Below, piece by piece: positions 44,466 to 54,607 of a stretch of DNA of 64,000 nt. The stretch spans positions 63,140-127,139 of the forward strand of contig NZ_FWXI01000006.1 in NCBI RefSeq assembly GCF_900176355.1. Reading direction: 5' to 3'. The notes below the pieces were generated by a model. The model saw nothing but the letters and a program-made list of their open reading frames with translations, was not told where the DNA came from and did no database searches. Within the stretch, counting starts at the first letter, position 1; each line of letters opens with the position of its first letter. This DNA is from Sporomusa malonica. GTDB taxonomy: Bacteria > Bacillota > Negativicutes > Sporomusales > Sporomusaceae. The position numbers were made by a program, and so were the translations under genes.

Positions 44466-44492
44466 ATTCGTTGTACGGGAAAAAATTCCTTT
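44466..44492 (-). promoter_or_regulatory. SigH-type promoter of spoVS
   Basis: On the minus strand AAAGGAATT (44484-44492), 11 bases, then AACGAAT (44466-44472). This matches the SigH consensus RnAGGAwWW - N11-12 - RnnGAAT. In Bacillus subtilis spoVS is under SigH, so the match is expected by family knowledge too. Confidence 0.8.
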
Positions 44493-44543
44493 TTGTATAT
44501 CCAAAAAAATCTAATTATTACAACAAATACACGTTCCCATTCA

Positions 44544-45065
44544 TTATTTATTAAACACAAAAACACGCCCGTCCTCACGAATCCCAATAAGACTATGATC
44601 GTCATGATCTTTTCTGCGCATATTCTCAAGCATATCTTCGATTACTTCTTCTTGGAAAAGGAGGTCTTCTTCCAACATAGCGTCATTACGATCAGCAACT
44701 AACCGATCGGCAAATCTATCTCTCAGCAGTTTAATCGTAAGGCCAATCTCACCGCGCGACATGGTATGTACGTCCCGGCGAATAGTTAACATAGCCACTT
44801 GCTCATATGAACTAAGGTCAACATCAATGCGACCATTGGTTACGCCTTCAAGCAATTGATAGGCTGCAATACTATTAATAATAAGCTGCTTAGCAACTTC
44901 AAATTCCTTAGCAGTAGGTATACCGGAAATCATAAATGTAAGTGCAAGTGAATTTGCCTCAGGATCAAAATTGATTGTACCAATTTCAGGATAACGCACT
45001 AACATGGATATAAGCAGGTTTGCCCCATCAGAAACTTGTTGGTCATTCTGGCAAAGCTCAGACAT
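44544..45065 (-). CDS. conserved hypothetical protein of the spoVS-rny region
   Basis: A 173-residue protein from ATG 45065 (MSELCQNDQQVSDGANLLIS). It has an alpha/beta N-terminal part (I-G-T-I-N-F-D-P-E-A-N-S-L-A-L-T-F-M-I) and a helical C-terminal part with M-L-E-E-D-L-L-F-Q-E-E-V-I-E-D-M-L-E-N. I recall related genes near rny in Negativicutes but no function. It has its own promoter region after the rny terminator. Confidence 0.6.
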   Translation of the reverse strand: MSELCQNDQQVSDGANLLISMLVRYPEIGTINFDPEANSLALTFMISGIPTAKEFEVAKQLIINSIAAYQLLEGVTNGRIDVDLSSYEQVAMLTIRRDVHTMSRGEIGLTIKLLRDRFADRLVADRNDAMLEEDLLFQEEVIEDMLENMRRKDHDDHSLIGIREDGRVFVFNK

Positions 45066-45172
45066 TATTTTCACCGTCCAATATGTTTGTAAAAATATAT
45101 AATCACTGCAAAGTTTCAGATTAAATATTCTCTAGAAGAGATATAAATCCTCTTTTAAATTATTGGAAAAAA

Positions 45173-45214
45173 ACTAAAAAACGGCTTTTACCTTAAAAGG
45201 TAGAGCCGTTTTAG
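45173..45214 (-). terminator. rny terminator
   Basis: On the minus strand AACGGCTCTACC-ttttaa-GGTAAAAGCCGTT followed by TTTTAGTTTTTTT (about 45175-45210). A strong rho-independent terminator just after the rny stop. Confidence 0.85.
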
Positions 45215-45229
45215 ATAGCTTGTTAATTT

Positions 45230-46774
45230 CTATTTGGCATAATCAACAGCGCGTGTTTCGCGAATAACTGTAACTTTAATCTGACCAGGATATTCGAGTT
45301 CGCCTTCAATCTTCTTTACAATATCCCGCACCAAACGAACGGCTGTTAGGTCGTCAATCTTATCTGGCTTAACCATAATACGAATTTCGCGACCCGCCTG
45401 AATCGCAAAAGATTTCTCTACGCCATCAAATGATTCAGCAATTTCTTCCAATCGTGTTAATCGCTTAAGATAGCTTTCTAGAGTCTCCCTGCGAGCCCCT
45501 GGCCGAGCGGCAGATACTGCATCAGCAGCTGCTACGAGCACTGCTTGAATCGTCTTAGGCTCTTCATCACCATGGTGAGCAGCAATAGCATTAATAACCT
45601 CAGCCGATTCACGGTATTTCTTGGCCAAGTCAGCGCCAATTGTTACATGAGGGCCTTCGACTTCATGATCTACAGCCTTTCCAATATCGTGAAGTAAACC
45701 AGCACGCTTGGCTAACATTACGTCTACACCAAGTTCAGCAGCCATAACTCCAGCTAAGTGTGCTACTTCGATTGAATGCTTGAGTACATTTTGACCATAG
45801 CTAGTACGGAACTTTAATCGTCCGAGAAGTTTTATCAGTTCTGGATGCAGGCCATGAACTCCAGTTTCAAATGTAGCCTGTTCGCCTGCTTCCTTAATTT
45901 TCTGTTCAACTTCCTTTTGTGCCTTTTCAACCATTTCTTCGATACGAGCAGGATGAATTCGACCGTCAACGATAAGTTTTTCCAACGCAATTCTGGCAAC
46001 TTCCCGCCGGACAGGATCAAATCCAGATAAAATAACTGCCTCAGGTGTATCATCAATAATCAGATCGATACCGGTAAGTGTCTCCAGTGTACGGATATTG
46101 CGGCCTTCCCGTCCAATAATCCGACCCTTCATCTCGTCATTAGGCAAAGCAACCACAGATACAGTTGTTTCTGCAACATGATCAGCGGCACAACGCTGAA
46201 TAGCTAACGATATAATTTCTCTGGCTTTCTTATCCGCGTCTTCTTTAGCCTGTTGCTCTAAATCTTTGATAAGCATTGCTGTCTCATGTTTAATTTCTTC
46301 TTCAACATTAGCAAGCAGTAAGCAGCGGGCATCTTCTGATGTCAAACCTGACAGTCTTTCGAGTTCGGTTTGTTGCTTGGCATAAAGTTCATTAATTCTT
46401 TCTTGACTTTTATCCAACTCAGCTTCTTTGCGGCTAAGAATCTCTTCTTTCTTTTCGAGAGAATCGATTTTTCGGTCAAGGTTTTCCTCTTTTTGCACCA
46501 AGCGCCGTTCTAAGCGTTGAAGTTCTGTACGGCGTTCTTTAATCTCCCGTTCAAGTTCGCTTCTCTGTTTGTGGATTTCTTCTTTGGCTTCTACCAATGC
46601 TTCTTTCTTTTTGGATTCGCCACTTTTCTCAGCATCTTCTAAAATTTTTCTGGCTGCATTCTCAGCAGAAGCGATTTTGGCTTCAGCTATATTCTTACGT
46701 ACCCAATAGCCTCCACCCGCACTCAACAGTCCGACTAAAATTGCGGTAATAATAATCTCTACTATAAGTTCCAC
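45230..46774 (-). CDS. rny: ribonuclease Y
   Basis: A 514-residue membrane-bound endoribonuclease. Residues 3-24 form an N-terminal membrane helix; residues ~30-200 are a long charged coiled coil; the KH domain has [12 protein letters not shown] near residue 220; the HD domain has H-S-I-E-V-A-H and [12 protein letters not shown] near 345. It starts mRNA decay in Firmicutes. It lies downstream of recX, as in many Clostridia and Negativicutes. Confidence 0.97.
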   Translation of the reverse strand: MELIVEIIITAILVGLLSAGGGYWVRKNIAEAKIASAENAARKILEDAEKSGESKKKEALVEAKEEIHKQRSELEREIKERRTELQRLERRLVQKEENLDRKIDSLEKKEEILSRKEAELDKSQERINELYAKQQTELERLSGLTSEDARCLLLANVEEEIKHETAMLIKDLEQQAKEDADKKAREIISLAIQRCAADHVAETTVSVVALPNDEMKGRIIGREGRNIRTLETLTGIDLIIDDTPEAVILSGFDPVRREVARIALEKLIVDGRIHPARIEEMVEKAQKEVEQKIKEAGEQATFETGVHGLHPELIKLLGRLKFRTSYGQNVLKHSIEVAHLAGVMAAELGVDVMLAKRAGLLHDIGKAVDHEVEGPHVTIGADLAKKYRESAEVINAIAAHHGDEEPKTIQAVLVAAADAVSAARPGARRETLESYLKRLTRLEEIAESFDGVEKSFAIQAGREIRIMVKPDKIDDLTAVRLVRDIVKKIEGELEYPGQIKVTVIRETRAVDYAK

Positions 46775-46801
46775 CTCCTTATCAAAATACTGGTATTAAG
46801 G

Positions 46802-46830
46802 GTAAAGCCGAGTTTTACTCGGCATTTAAA
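46802..46830 (-). terminator. weak hairpin after recA-recX
   Basis: AAATGCCGAG-taaaa-CTCGGCTTT on the minus strand (46804-46827), with only TTTACC after it. Probably partial termination, leaving some read-through from recX into rny. The rest of 46775-46943 is AT-rich without a frame. Confidence 0.5.
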
Positions 46831-46943
46831 AGTAGCTTTTCAATTGCTTTACAGCACTCAAGCTCTCCTAAAAGTTTACCTAATTCGATTTAACATGGGT
46901 TCACGATTGGATAATTTTATTGTAATTGTTTTTCAAAGGGGTG

Positions 46944-47393
46944 TCAAGGCGCCATGTCCCTAAGGCGCTCTAAAACTTTACTAACAGTTGCAGACCTAAA
47001 CCCTTTGGCATACAAACGGCGTACCACTTTACCCATATCTTGACTCTCATCCCCACTAAAATGTTTTAATGCTAATTTGAGAGCTGCGTGATACTCAAAT
47101 TCCTCATCCCAGTCCGCTAGCTTCGCCTTAATCAAAGCAGCAGGCAGACCTCTGCGTCTTAACCTTATAAAAGACTCTTTCGAGCTATATTTATTTATCT
47201 CCGCATACTTTGCTAGCAGCATATTACAAAGCGCGGCATCATTCAGATAGCCGCGCTCAGTAACATATTCAATAGCTTGATTTACCGCTAGCTCATCGTA
47301 GTTTTGTTTTAAAAGCTTTTGTTTAAGCTCATATTGACTATAAGCTCTGAACTTTAAAAGCCGAACAGCAGCTTCAGCTATAATCATATTCAT
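46944..47393 (-). CDS. recX: RecX regulatory protein
   Basis: A 149-residue helical-repeat protein: A-Y-S-Q-Y-E-L-K-Q-K-L near residue 18, then E-Y-V-T-E-R-G-Y-L-N-D, R-R-G-L-P-A-A-L-I and Y-A-K-G-F-R, matching RecX. RecX binds the RecA filament and limits it. The ATG overlaps the stop codon of recA by one base, so it is coupled to recA. Confidence 0.93.
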   Translation of the reverse strand: MNMIIAEAAVRLLKFRAYSQYELKQKLLKQNYDELAVNQAIEYVTERGYLNDAALCNMLLAKYAEINKYSSKESFIRLRRRGLPAALIKAKLADWDEEFEYHAALKLALKHFSGDESQDMGKVVRRLYAKGFRSATVSKVLERLRDMAP

Positions 47394-48487
47394 CAGGCTT
47401 CAAAAGCCTCATCATCATCCTCACCAGCTACTCCGTCATCACGCAGTACGTTATCAAGTTTGGCATCGCCAGCTAAGAGCGTTTCGCGAATTTTACGGTC
47501 TATCTCGTCGGCCATTTGGCGGTTTGCTTTTAAAAACTCTTTAACGTTTTCTCTGCCTTGTCCGAGACGCTGGTCATTATAAGAAAACCATGCTCCACTT
47601 TTGTTTATAATATCAAGGCTAGCGCCAATATCAATTAAACTACCTTCACGAGAAATACCCTCACCATACATTATGTCAAACTCTGCCTGTTTAAATGGCG
47701 GAGCCACTTTATTTTTAACAACCTTAACTTTGGTACGGCTACCAACAACTTCATTACCTTGCTTTAAAGTCTCGGATTTGCGAACATCTAAACGAATTGA
47801 TGAATAAAATTTCAGAGCACGCCCCCCGGTAGTCGTCTCCGGATTACCAAACATAACACCGACTTTTTCACGAATTTGGTTGATAAAAATGACAGTAGTT
47901 CGCGATTTACTAATAATACCTGTCAATTTACGCAATGCTTGGGACATTAAGCGGGCATGTAACCCGACATGAGAATCCCCCATATCACCATCAATTTCGT
48001 TTTTGGGGACTAAGGCAGCTACCGAGTCAATAACAATAATATCAACAGCTGCACTCCGCACCAATGCCTCCGCAATCTCAAGGGCCTGTTCACCATTATC
48101 AGGCTGAGAAATTAAAAGATTCTCAATATCAACACCAAGCTTTTTGGCATAAAGCGGGTCAAGAGCATGTTCAGCATCAATGAACGCAGCAATTCCGTCC
48201 AATTTTTGTGCCTCAGCTATAATGTGTAAAGATACAGTAGTTTTACCCGATGATTCTGGCCCGAATATCTCAACAACCCGCCCGCGTGGCACTCCGCCAA
48301 CTCCAAGCGCAATATCTATCGGTAATGAACCTGTAGGAATAACCTCAATATTCATTTTTGCGGCAGCTTCGCCAAGCTTCATAATCGCGCCTTTGCCAAA
48401 ATCTTTCTCTATTTGGCGCATAGCGTTCTCAAGTGCTTTAAATTTATCCATCTCTCGGTTCTTTTCAAAGTCTTTTGTCTTATCCAT
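47393..48487 (-). CDS. recA: recombinase RecA
   Basis: A 364-residue RecA. Walker A is G-P-E-S-S-G-K-T-T; Walker B lies in [13 protein letters not shown]1/L2 loops include [15 protein letters not shown]; the C-terminus is acidic. It pairs DNA strands in recombination and stimulates LexA self-cleavage. Its promoter has a LexA box. No intein or disruption is present. Confidence 0.98.
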   Translation of the reverse strand: MDKTKDFEKNREMDKFKALENAMRQIEKDFGKGAIMKLGEAAAKMNIEVIPTGSLPIDIALGVGGVPRGRVVEIFGPESSGKTTVSLHIIAEAQKLDGIAAFIDAEHALDPLYAKKLGVDIENLLISQPDNGEQALEIAEALVRSAAVDIIVIDSVAALVPKNEIDGDMGDSHVGLHARLMSQALRKLTGIISKSRTTVIFINQIREKVGVMFGNPETTTGGRALKFYSSIRLDVRKSETLKQGNEVVGSRTKVKVVKNKVAPPFKQAEFDIMYGEGISREGSLIDIGASLDIINKSGAWFSYNDQRLGQGRENVKEFLKANRQMADEIDRKIRETLLAGDAKLDNVLRDDGVAGEDDDEAFEA

Positions 48488-48520
48488 GTATTTTAGACCT
48501 CCCCCGATAACTATACCACC

Positions 48521-48549
48521 ATTTTACAAACATTTGTTCGTTTTGTCAA
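48521..48549 (-). promoter_or_regulatory. recA promoter with LexA (SOS) box in the spacer
   Basis: On the minus strand TTGACA (48544-48549), 17 bases, TAAAAT (48521-48526). The spacer holds CGAACAAATGTTTG (48527-48540), one mismatch from the Firmicute LexA consensus CGAACnnnnGTTCG. SOS control of recA is therefore predicted. Confidence 0.85.
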
Positions 48550-48588
48550 TAATAACATCATCGTTGGAGCCTTATAGTTGCATACTAT

Positions 48589-50163
48589 TTAACGTCCTTT
48601 AGCCGGTTCAATATTGATGCGATGTCCCTTTATCGTATTCTTATTCATGACTGACATCACTCGTTCTGCAACACTTTCAGGAACTTCAACAAAAGTGAAC
48701 TTATCATAAATGTTTATTACTCCAATAATACTGCCCTGAATGTCTGCTTCTTCCGCAATAGTTCGAACAATATCTTGTGGCTGAATTCTCTGAGCCCGTC
48801 CCGCATTGATAAATAACCGTACCATACCTGGTTCGGCTCCAGTGTTACCAAACTGCGCTTTTTCAACGACTTCCTGCTCTTTATAACCCTCTTGAAATAA
48901 TTTTAATGCCGCCGCAGCAAGATCAATCGGATCATAATCTGTCGCCAAATCAGCTACAATACTGCTGTATGCATCAAAACCGCCTCTGGTCATCGTCTGC
49001 GTAAGCTGATTTTTAATAACTTCAGTCTGCCGCTCAAGAATATCGGCCGGTGATGGAAGCTGACGCCGTAGTATGCGAGTCTTGACTTCTTTCTCAATAA
49101 GCTTTAGCTGCCTATATTCACGCGGCTGAATAAAAGTCATAGCTACACCTTTTTTACCAGCACGTCCTGTGCGGCCAATCCGGTGGACATATGACTCAGG
49201 ATCTTGGGGAATATCATAGTTTATAACATGAGTAATATGTTCAATATCTAGTCCTCTGGCGGCAACATCAGTGGCAATAAGTATATCTAACTTGCCATCC
49301 CGAAATTTTTTCATAACTCTATCACGCTGAGCCTGACTTAGGTCGCCGTGCAATCCGTCTGACATATAGCCTCTTGCTGATAAAGAGGCAACTAAATCGT
49401 CAACACCTTTCTTAGTACGGCAAAAGATAATAACTCGGCCAACTGTTTCTGAGTCAAGCACCCTGCATAACCCATCAAGTTTATCGCGAGTTTCATAATA
49501 TATCTGATCAATAAGCGGCACCGTAAGCTGTTCTTTACTGATAGTTACCGTTACCCGGTCTCTCATATATTTATTCGCTAGTGCCATTATTTCCGAGGGC
49601 ATCGTAGCAGAAAACAGCAGTGTTTGGCGCTCGGAAGGAACGTGTTGAAGAATGGTTTCAATATCGTCAACAAAACCCATGTCCAGCATTTCATCAGCTT
49701 CATCAAGTACTAATAACTTAACATTATCGAGCTTGATGGTATTTCTACGAATATGATCAAGTAGACGGCCAGGAGTCCCAACTACTACCTGCACACCTAA
49801 TTTAAGTGTTCTAATTTGCCTTTCGATTGCTTGCCCACCATAAATTGGCAGTGTTTTTATGCGTTTGAATTTCCCGATTTTAGCTAATTCCTCAGATACC
49901 TGAATAGCCAGTTCCCGAGTCGGCGTAAGTACAAGCGCCTGTATATGTTTAGCTTCCGATATCCGTTCCATAATAGGTATGCCAAATGCCGCTGTTTTAC
50001 CGGTACCGGTTTGAGCCTGACCTAGAACATCGTTCCCAGCTAATACCAGCGGAATAGTTTGGCTTTGAATGGGTGATGGTTCTTCAAACCCCATTTCAGT
50101 GATTGCTGCTGTCGTTTTCTTACTTAAAGATATGTCACCAAATAAAGTTACCGCGTCTTTCAA
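48589..50163 (-). CDS. DEAD-box RNA helicase with DbpA RNA-binding domain
   Basis: A 524-residue helicase: A-Q-T-G-T-G-K-T-A-A (motif I), P-T-R-E-L-A, V-L-D-E-A-D-E-M-L (motif II), F-S-A-T-M-P, and H-R-I-G-R-T-G-R-A-G. Residues ~450-524 form a DbpA-type RNA-binding domain (V-R-L-F-I-N-A-G-R). This group (CshA/DeaD/DbpA of Firmicutes) remodels rRNA and mRNA, mostly during cold stress or ribosome assembly. It lies between cinA and recA. Confidence 0.95.
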   Translation of the reverse strand: MKDAVTLFGDISLSKKTTAAITEMGFEEPSPIQSQTIPLVLAGNDVLGQAQTGTGKTAAFGIPIMERISEAKHIQALVLTPTRELAIQVSEELAKIGKFKRIKTLPIYGGQAIERQIRTLKLGVQVVVGTPGRLLDHIRRNTIKLDNVKLLVLDEADEMLDMGFVDDIETILQHVPSERQTLLFSATMPSEIMALANKYMRDRVTVTISKEQLTVPLIDQIYYETRDKLDGLCRVLDSETVGRVIIFCRTKKGVDDLVASLSARGYMSDGLHGDLSQAQRDRVMKKFRDGKLDILIATDVAARGLDIEHITHVINYDIPQDPESYVHRIGRTGRAGKKGVAMTFIQPREYRQLKLIEKEVKTRILRRQLPSPADILERQTEVIKNQLTQTMTRGGFDAYSSIVADLATDYDPIDLAAAALKLFQEGYKEQEVVEKAQFGNTGAEPGMVRLFINAGRAQRIQPQDIVRTIAEEADIQGSIIGVINIYDKFTFVEVPESVAERVMSVMNKNTIKGHRINIEPAKGR

Positions 50164-50175
50164 TACAAAAACCCC

Positions 50176-51423
50176 CTATATAGTACGCAAATAATGACGT
50201 AAGTGATTAAGGGCGGCTAAAGCCGTCCTGTGCTTTACGTCAGTGCGATTCCCGTTAAAATAATGTTGATAACAGACTCTTCCTGCTGGACCCTCAATAG
50301 CAATGTAGACAAGTCCTACCGGCTTGTCGGCAGTTGCTCCATCCGGACCGGCTATCCCAGTAATGCCAATACCAATACTGGTACAATATTTTTCTTTAAT
50401 ACCTTTGGCCATGCTCTCAGCAGTCTCTTGACTTACAGCACCGTTACTAGCAATTATTTCCGCCGAAACGCCAACATGGGCTACTTTAACCTCATTACTG
50501 TAGCAGATCACTGATCCTATTAAATAACGAGAACTGCCTGGAACATCTGTAATGCGGCTGGTTACAAGGCCACCTGTACAAGATTCCGCTAACGCTATTG
50601 TCAACTCTTTCTCCAAGAGCAACTTGCTCACAGACTTCTCCAGGGTTTCATCGTCAATACCAAAGATATATTCATTTATTAGCGGACGAATTTGGCCCTC
50701 AAGCTCTGTAATCAGTTGCAACGCGTCAATTTCGCTAGCTGCTCTTGCGGTAATGCGGACATGTATTTCACCATTCCTAGCTAATAAGGCAAGGGTAGGA
50801 TTCGATTGGGATAGGATATATTTTTTAATTTTTTCTTCTAAAGCCGACTCTCCCAAGCCATATGTACGTAGTACTCTAGATACAATAGCACCTTGAATGC
50901 CAAATTGATTCTTAAGATATGGCATAATAGAGGTTTCAAACATTGCTGATAACTCATGCGGAGGTCCTGGCAAATTGATGATTATTTTTCCTGATGTTTG
51001 ATCTTCAACAATTACTCCTGGCGCTGTACCACATGTATTGTCAATAATCTTGGCACCTTCAGGCATCATGGCCTGCCGTAGATTATTATCTGACATACAT
51101 ATGCGTCGTTCAGCAAAATAACGTTGTATCCGCTCTGCACTGGGCTCATGAAAATACATTGATTTGTTTAGCAGTGAAGCCGTTACTTCTTTAGTAATAT
51201 CACCTTGCGTAGGGCCTAACCCCCCGCTTGTTATGACAATGTCGGCCCGCGCTAAAGCTGTTCTTAAGACATTTTTCATCCGCTCTCGGTTATCGCCAAC
51301 AGTAGTCTGATATAGTACGCTGAAACCCAGTTCATTTAACTGGGCAGCTAAAAATGGTGCATTAGTATTTACAATTTGACCTAAAAGTAGTTCAGTGCCG
51401 GTACTCACTAATTCTACAATCAT
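50176..51423 (-). CDS. cinA: CinA-family competence/damage-inducible protein
   Basis: A 415-residue protein, ATG 51423 (MIVELVSTGTELLLGQIVNT). Residues 1-170 are the MoCF-like domain (T-S-G-G-L-G-P-T-Q-G-D, N-L-P-G-P-P-H-E-L). The C-terminal CinA domain (residues ~255-415) has A-E-S-C-T-G-G-L and G-I-A-G-P-D-G-A. It hydrolyses ADP-ribose and deamidates nicotinamide mononucleotide. cinA-recA proximity is widely conserved. Confidence 0.96.
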   Translation of the reverse strand: MIVELVSTGTELLLGQIVNTNAPFLAAQLNELGFSVLYQTTVGDNRERMKNVLRTALARADIVITSGGLGPTQGDITKEVTASLLNKSMYFHEPSAERIQRYFAERRICMSDNNLRQAMMPEGAKIIDNTCGTAPGVIVEDQTSGKIIINLPGPPHELSAMFETSIMPYLKNQFGIQGAIVSRVLRTYGLGESALEEKIKKYILSQSNPTLALLARNGEIHVRITARAASEIDALQLITELEGQIRPLINEYIFGIDDETLEKSVSKLLLEKELTIALAESCTGGLVTSRITDVPGSSRYLIGSVICYSNEVKVAHVGVSAEIIASNGAVSQETAESMAKGIKEKYCTSIGIGITGIAGPDGATADKPVGLVYIAIEGPAGRVCYQHYFNGNRTDVKHRTALAALNHLRHYLRTI

Positions 51424-51521
51424 CGCATTCCCTCCTAACATTATGCATTCGCGGCATAATCAGCAATTCCTTTCAATTAATAGATTTTGTCGAAAAAATT
51501 AACTTTTAGTACTAACTATTT

Positions 51522-51561
51522 AACAAAAAATAGCAGAGCTTGGCAGTCTCTACTATTTTAA
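51522..51561 (-). terminator. rimO terminator
   Basis: On the minus strand AAAATAGTAGAG-actgccaag-CTCTGCTATTTTTTGTT. A 12-bp stem with one mismatch (51527-51559) and a T-run. Confidence 0.8.
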
Positions 51562-51590
51562 GCCTGCATTATATTATTATGCGGCCAGTA

Positions 51591-52919
51591 TCACTTTCTT
51601 TCAGCCAATAAGTCATAAGTAAATCCCTGTACAATTTCTGCTGGCACTAGCTCTCCCAATGGCAAGCTGGCCGCACCCTCTACATAAATACGCCCATCAA
51701 CATCAGGCGCTTCCCGGTACGACCTACCGAACGCTACATCAGGCTGCTCAGGGTTATAACCTTCAATTAACACATCCAGCATCTTGCCTTCCATGTCGCG
51801 ATTTAAATCTTCCGAAATCTGGCACTGCAGTGCCATCAATTCATGATAACGTTCATCTTTAACACTATCAGGTATTTGCTGCTCTAGGTTCCCGGCAGGA
51901 GTATCCTCTTCCTGGGAGTAGATAAATACCCCTACCCGTTCAAATTTTTGCTCAAGCACAAATTGCTTGAGTGACTCAAAATGGCTCTCTGTCTCACCTG
52001 GAAATCCGACAATGAAAGAGGTACGGATAACGACTCCTGGAATAGCGGCACGAATTTTACCTAATAACCTTTCAATCTCTATGCGTGTATCACGGCGGTT
52101 CATAGCCGACAGTATTTCGTCATGAGCATGCTGGAGTGGTAAGTCAATGTATTTGCAAATCTTTGGCTCGTTGGCAATAAGCTCAATAAGCTCATCATTG
52201 AAGTATTTAGGATAACAGTATAGCAGCCTAATCCAGACAATACCTTCAATTTTTACAAGCTCCTTAAGCAATAACGCTAATTGTGGCTTGCCATAACGGT
52301 CACGCCCGTAACTAGTAGTATCTTGAGCAATTAGGTTTATTTCCTTTACTCCCTGCTCGGCAAGTTTTTTTACCTCGCTTACAATTGATTCCACGGGACG
52401 ACTCCGATAGCTGCCGCGCACCAGAGGAATTACACAATACGAACAGCAGTTACTGCAACCTTCAGCGATCTTTACATAGGCGCTGTAAGATGGAGTAGTG
52501 GTGATACGCCGCATGGTTTCGTCATAAATGATATCTGTTTCACCAATAAGCAAAACACGTTCGCCAGCAAGAACGGCATCAACTGCTTCCATAATACGAG
52601 GCCATGCACCAGTACCAACAATTGCTGATACTTCCGGCAGCTCGTCTAACAAATCTTGCTGATAACGCTGCCCTAAGCAACCTGCTACAATAACACCGCG
52701 GCACTTGCCATCCCGTTTAAAATCAGCCATCTGAATAATAGTAGCGATTGATTCTTCCTTAGCAGAGTCAATAAAACCGCAGGTATTAACAATTAAAATA
52801 TCCGCAGCATGCGGGTCGTCTGTAATCTGTATATCATTATCTGCCAAAATACCTAACATTACCTCTGTATCCACAAGGTTTTTGGCACATCCTAAACTGA
52901 CAAATCCTGCTTTTAGCAT
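51591..52919 (-). CDS. rimO: ribosomal protein S12 methylthiotransferase RimO
   Basis: A 442-residue radical SAM methylthiotransferase. The N-terminal UPF0004 domain begins F-V-S-L-G-C-A-K-N-L-V-D-T-E; the radical SAM cluster is A-E-G-C-S-N-C-C-S-Y-C-V-I-P; the C-terminus has a TRAM domain. It adds a methylthio group to an Asp of S12. It is a paralogue of MiaB, whose gene is the one cut by the prophage in this window. Confidence 0.97.
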   Translation of the reverse strand: MLKAGFVSLGCAKNLVDTEVMLGILADNDIQITDDPHAADILIVNTCGFIDSAKEESIATIIQMADFKRDGKCRGVIVAGCLGQRYQQDLLDELPEVSAIVGTGAWPRIMEAVDAVLAGERVLLIGETDIIYDETMRRITTTPSYSAYVKIAEGCSNCCSYCVIPLVRGSYRSRPVESIVSEVKKLAEQGVKEINLIAQDTTSYGRDRYGKPQLALLLKELVKIEGIVWIRLLYCYPKYFNDELIELIANEPKICKYIDLPLQHAHDEILSAMNRRDTRIEIERLLGKIRAAIPGVVIRTSFIVGFPGETESHFESLKQFVLEQKFERVGVFIYSQEEDTPAGNLEQQIPDSVKDERYHELMALQCQISEDLNRDMEGKMLDVLIEGYNPEQPDVAFGRSYREAPDVDGRIYVEGAASLPLGELVPAEIVQGFTYDLLAERK

Positions 52920-52937
52920 TAATTATGGCTTCCTCCC

Positions 52938-53972
52938 TTATTGTATCCCCAGGCGCACTGCCTGAACCCACTTATCTAATAGTTTGCGCTGCTGTTCAGG
53001 CAAATACATATCATGATGATCAATTAGCTGTATATTTTTAGTGGCATACTCCCTATGCAGGCGGGTTTCTGGGTTTGTCGGCACAAAATAGAACTTATGA
53101 TGCTCCATAGCAAAATGTGCCCCCTCCTGAGTCAACCAATCAATAAACTGTTTTGCTTCGGAAGCATAAGCCGCCCCTCGTACCAAGCCCACGCCAGTCA
53201 GCAGGTAAGCTGTACCGTCTTCAGGGTAAATTATTTCTACCGGAAAGCCATCCTTCGCGTACCTCATGGCCTCGCTGTGAACAGCAATTGCAATATCAAC
53301 TTCACCCATACTAGCCATTCTCGCTGGGGTTGCTAAAAATTTTGCATATTGCACAATTTGCGGGTGAAGCTTCTTAAGAAAGCTAAATGTCTGCTCCTCG
53401 CCATTAGCCGCGACCAACGTGTATAAAAGATTAGCCGCAGCATCGGCTGCGAGAAAGTCAGTCATACCAAATTTCACCTTGGAATCTAAAGGCAAATCAG
53501 ACCACTTTGTTGGCTTTTTTAGTGCCTTTTTTAGGTAATCTTGGTTCGAGGCAAAAATTATAGGATCATACCAAACACCAGTCCAGTAGCCATCATTATC
53601 TTGAAATCTACTTGGTATTATGTCCGTGTATTCAGATTGATAGGGTATTAGAAGCGCGTTACTTCTGGCTTGTTTTAGTGTTTTGCGGTTAGCAAGAATC
53701 AGGTCAGCTTGCGGTTTTGATGATTCTTCTACTAACTTATTGAGCAATTCCTTCTCATTAAAAGGTGCAATATTTACCCTGACTTTCGCTACCCTTTCGT
53801 ATTCCTGAGCTAACGCAGATACCTGTTCAATAGGCAGCGTAGTATAGACCATAATTGTTGTCAAACTATTTCTATTTTCCTTGCCGGCATAGCCTGCAAG
53901 GTATGTGGTTCCCGTAAGCGCTAATATTATTAAGAAAAACGATATTAAAAATAATGGTAGATAACGTTTCAT
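52938..53972 (-). CDS. periplasmic/extracellular solute-binding protein
   Basis: A 344-residue protein with a signal segment (residues 5-27) and no lipobox Cys. The body has the type 2 periplasmic fold seen in iron(III)/polyamine-type binding proteins: I-M-V-Y-T-T-L-P, A-D-L-I-L-A-N-R-K, G-Y-W-T-G-V-W-Y-D-P-I-I-F. No permease or ATPase gene is adjacent, so it is an orphan. The ligand is unknown; iron is a guess from family resemblance. Confidence 0.8.
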   Translation of the reverse strand: MKRYLPLFLISFFLIILALTGTTYLAGYAGKENRNSLTTIMVYTTLPIEQVSALAQEYERVAKVRVNIAPFNEKELLNKLVEESSKPQADLILANRKTLKQARSNALLIPYQSEYTDIIPSRFQDNDGYWTGVWYDPIIFASNQDYLKKALKKPTKWSDLPLDSKVKFGMTDFLAADAAANLLYTLVAANGEEQTFSFLKKLHPQIVQYAKFLATPARMASMGEVDIAIAVHSEAMRYAKDGFPVEIIYPEDGTAYLLTGVGLVRGAAYASEAKQFIDWLTQEGAHFAMEHHKFYFVPTNPETRLHREYATKNIQLIDHHDMYLPEQQRKLLDKWVQAVRLGIQ

Positions 53973-54192
53973 AAGTTACCTCCGCATTTAGTCGTCTGAA
54001 ATAAATAGTTAAGGCAAACATATATACTATACCCTTTATTCTTATTTTATGCAAGTCCAAATCCTTATAATACAGCAAAACGCTGGAATAAATATTGGTA
54101 TTGCCGGCTGTAGTATAACTGTCAGAAAACTAACTTATTCAAAAAAGCTTAGTAATATGGTAAAATTAAATACTAGAAAGGAGTTGTTGACT

Positions 54193-54585
54193 ATGATAGA
54201 AAAACCCTCATGGTGGTCTTTTCTTCATCCTGATTTAACTTTTCGCTTGCTTTTTATTGTCGGTTTTTTGTTGCTTGTCGCAATCGGATACGTTTTCGGC
54301 GTTTACGATGGATTAGTGCAAAATAATCCATCGGCAACTATAAATTCAGTAGTTGCAGTACTCCTGTATGCCATCCCTGCCGTTGGTTTGTTAAAACTCA
54401 AGCGCTGGGCTCGCTTATTTGAATTGGTTCTTTCTCTGGTTTTTGTAATTATTGGCTTCATCGTTATGTTTGGCTATAACATGACAATGGGCGTCATAAC
54501 AATAGTCCCACACGGACTAATTGCTATGTACCTTTTATCTGACGACTGCCGCCGCGCCTTTGGACTTATAAGTAAAGCAGACTAG
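54193..54585 (+). CDS. four-helix membrane protein
   Basis: A 130-residue protein from ATG 54193 behind AAAGGAG. Hydrophobic segments lie at about residues 20-38, 50-68, 78-97 and 100-118. The end is a cytoplasmic D-D-C-R-R-A-F-G. It is a rare rightward host gene, convergent with the YgiQ gene. A TTCAAA-17-TAAAAT promoter with extended TGg (54138-54166) precedes it. Function unknown. Confidence 0.65.
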   Translation: MIEKPSWWSFLHPDLTFRLLFIVGFLLLVAIGYVFGVYDGLVQNNPSATINSVVAVLLYAIPAVGLLKLKRWARLFELVLSLVFVIIGFIVMFGYNMTMGVITIVPHGLIAMYLLSDDCRRAFGLISKAD

Positions 54586-54607
54586 GATCTTCTAGTCTGC
54601 TTTTTTA
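54572..54607. terminator. shared terminator of convergent genes
   Basis: AAAGCAGACTAG (54574-54585) pairs perfectly with CTAGTCTGCTTT (54592-54603), followed by TTTTT on plus and by ACTTATAAG on minus. It ends the membrane-protein gene and overlaps the stops of both convergent genes. Confidence 0.85.
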
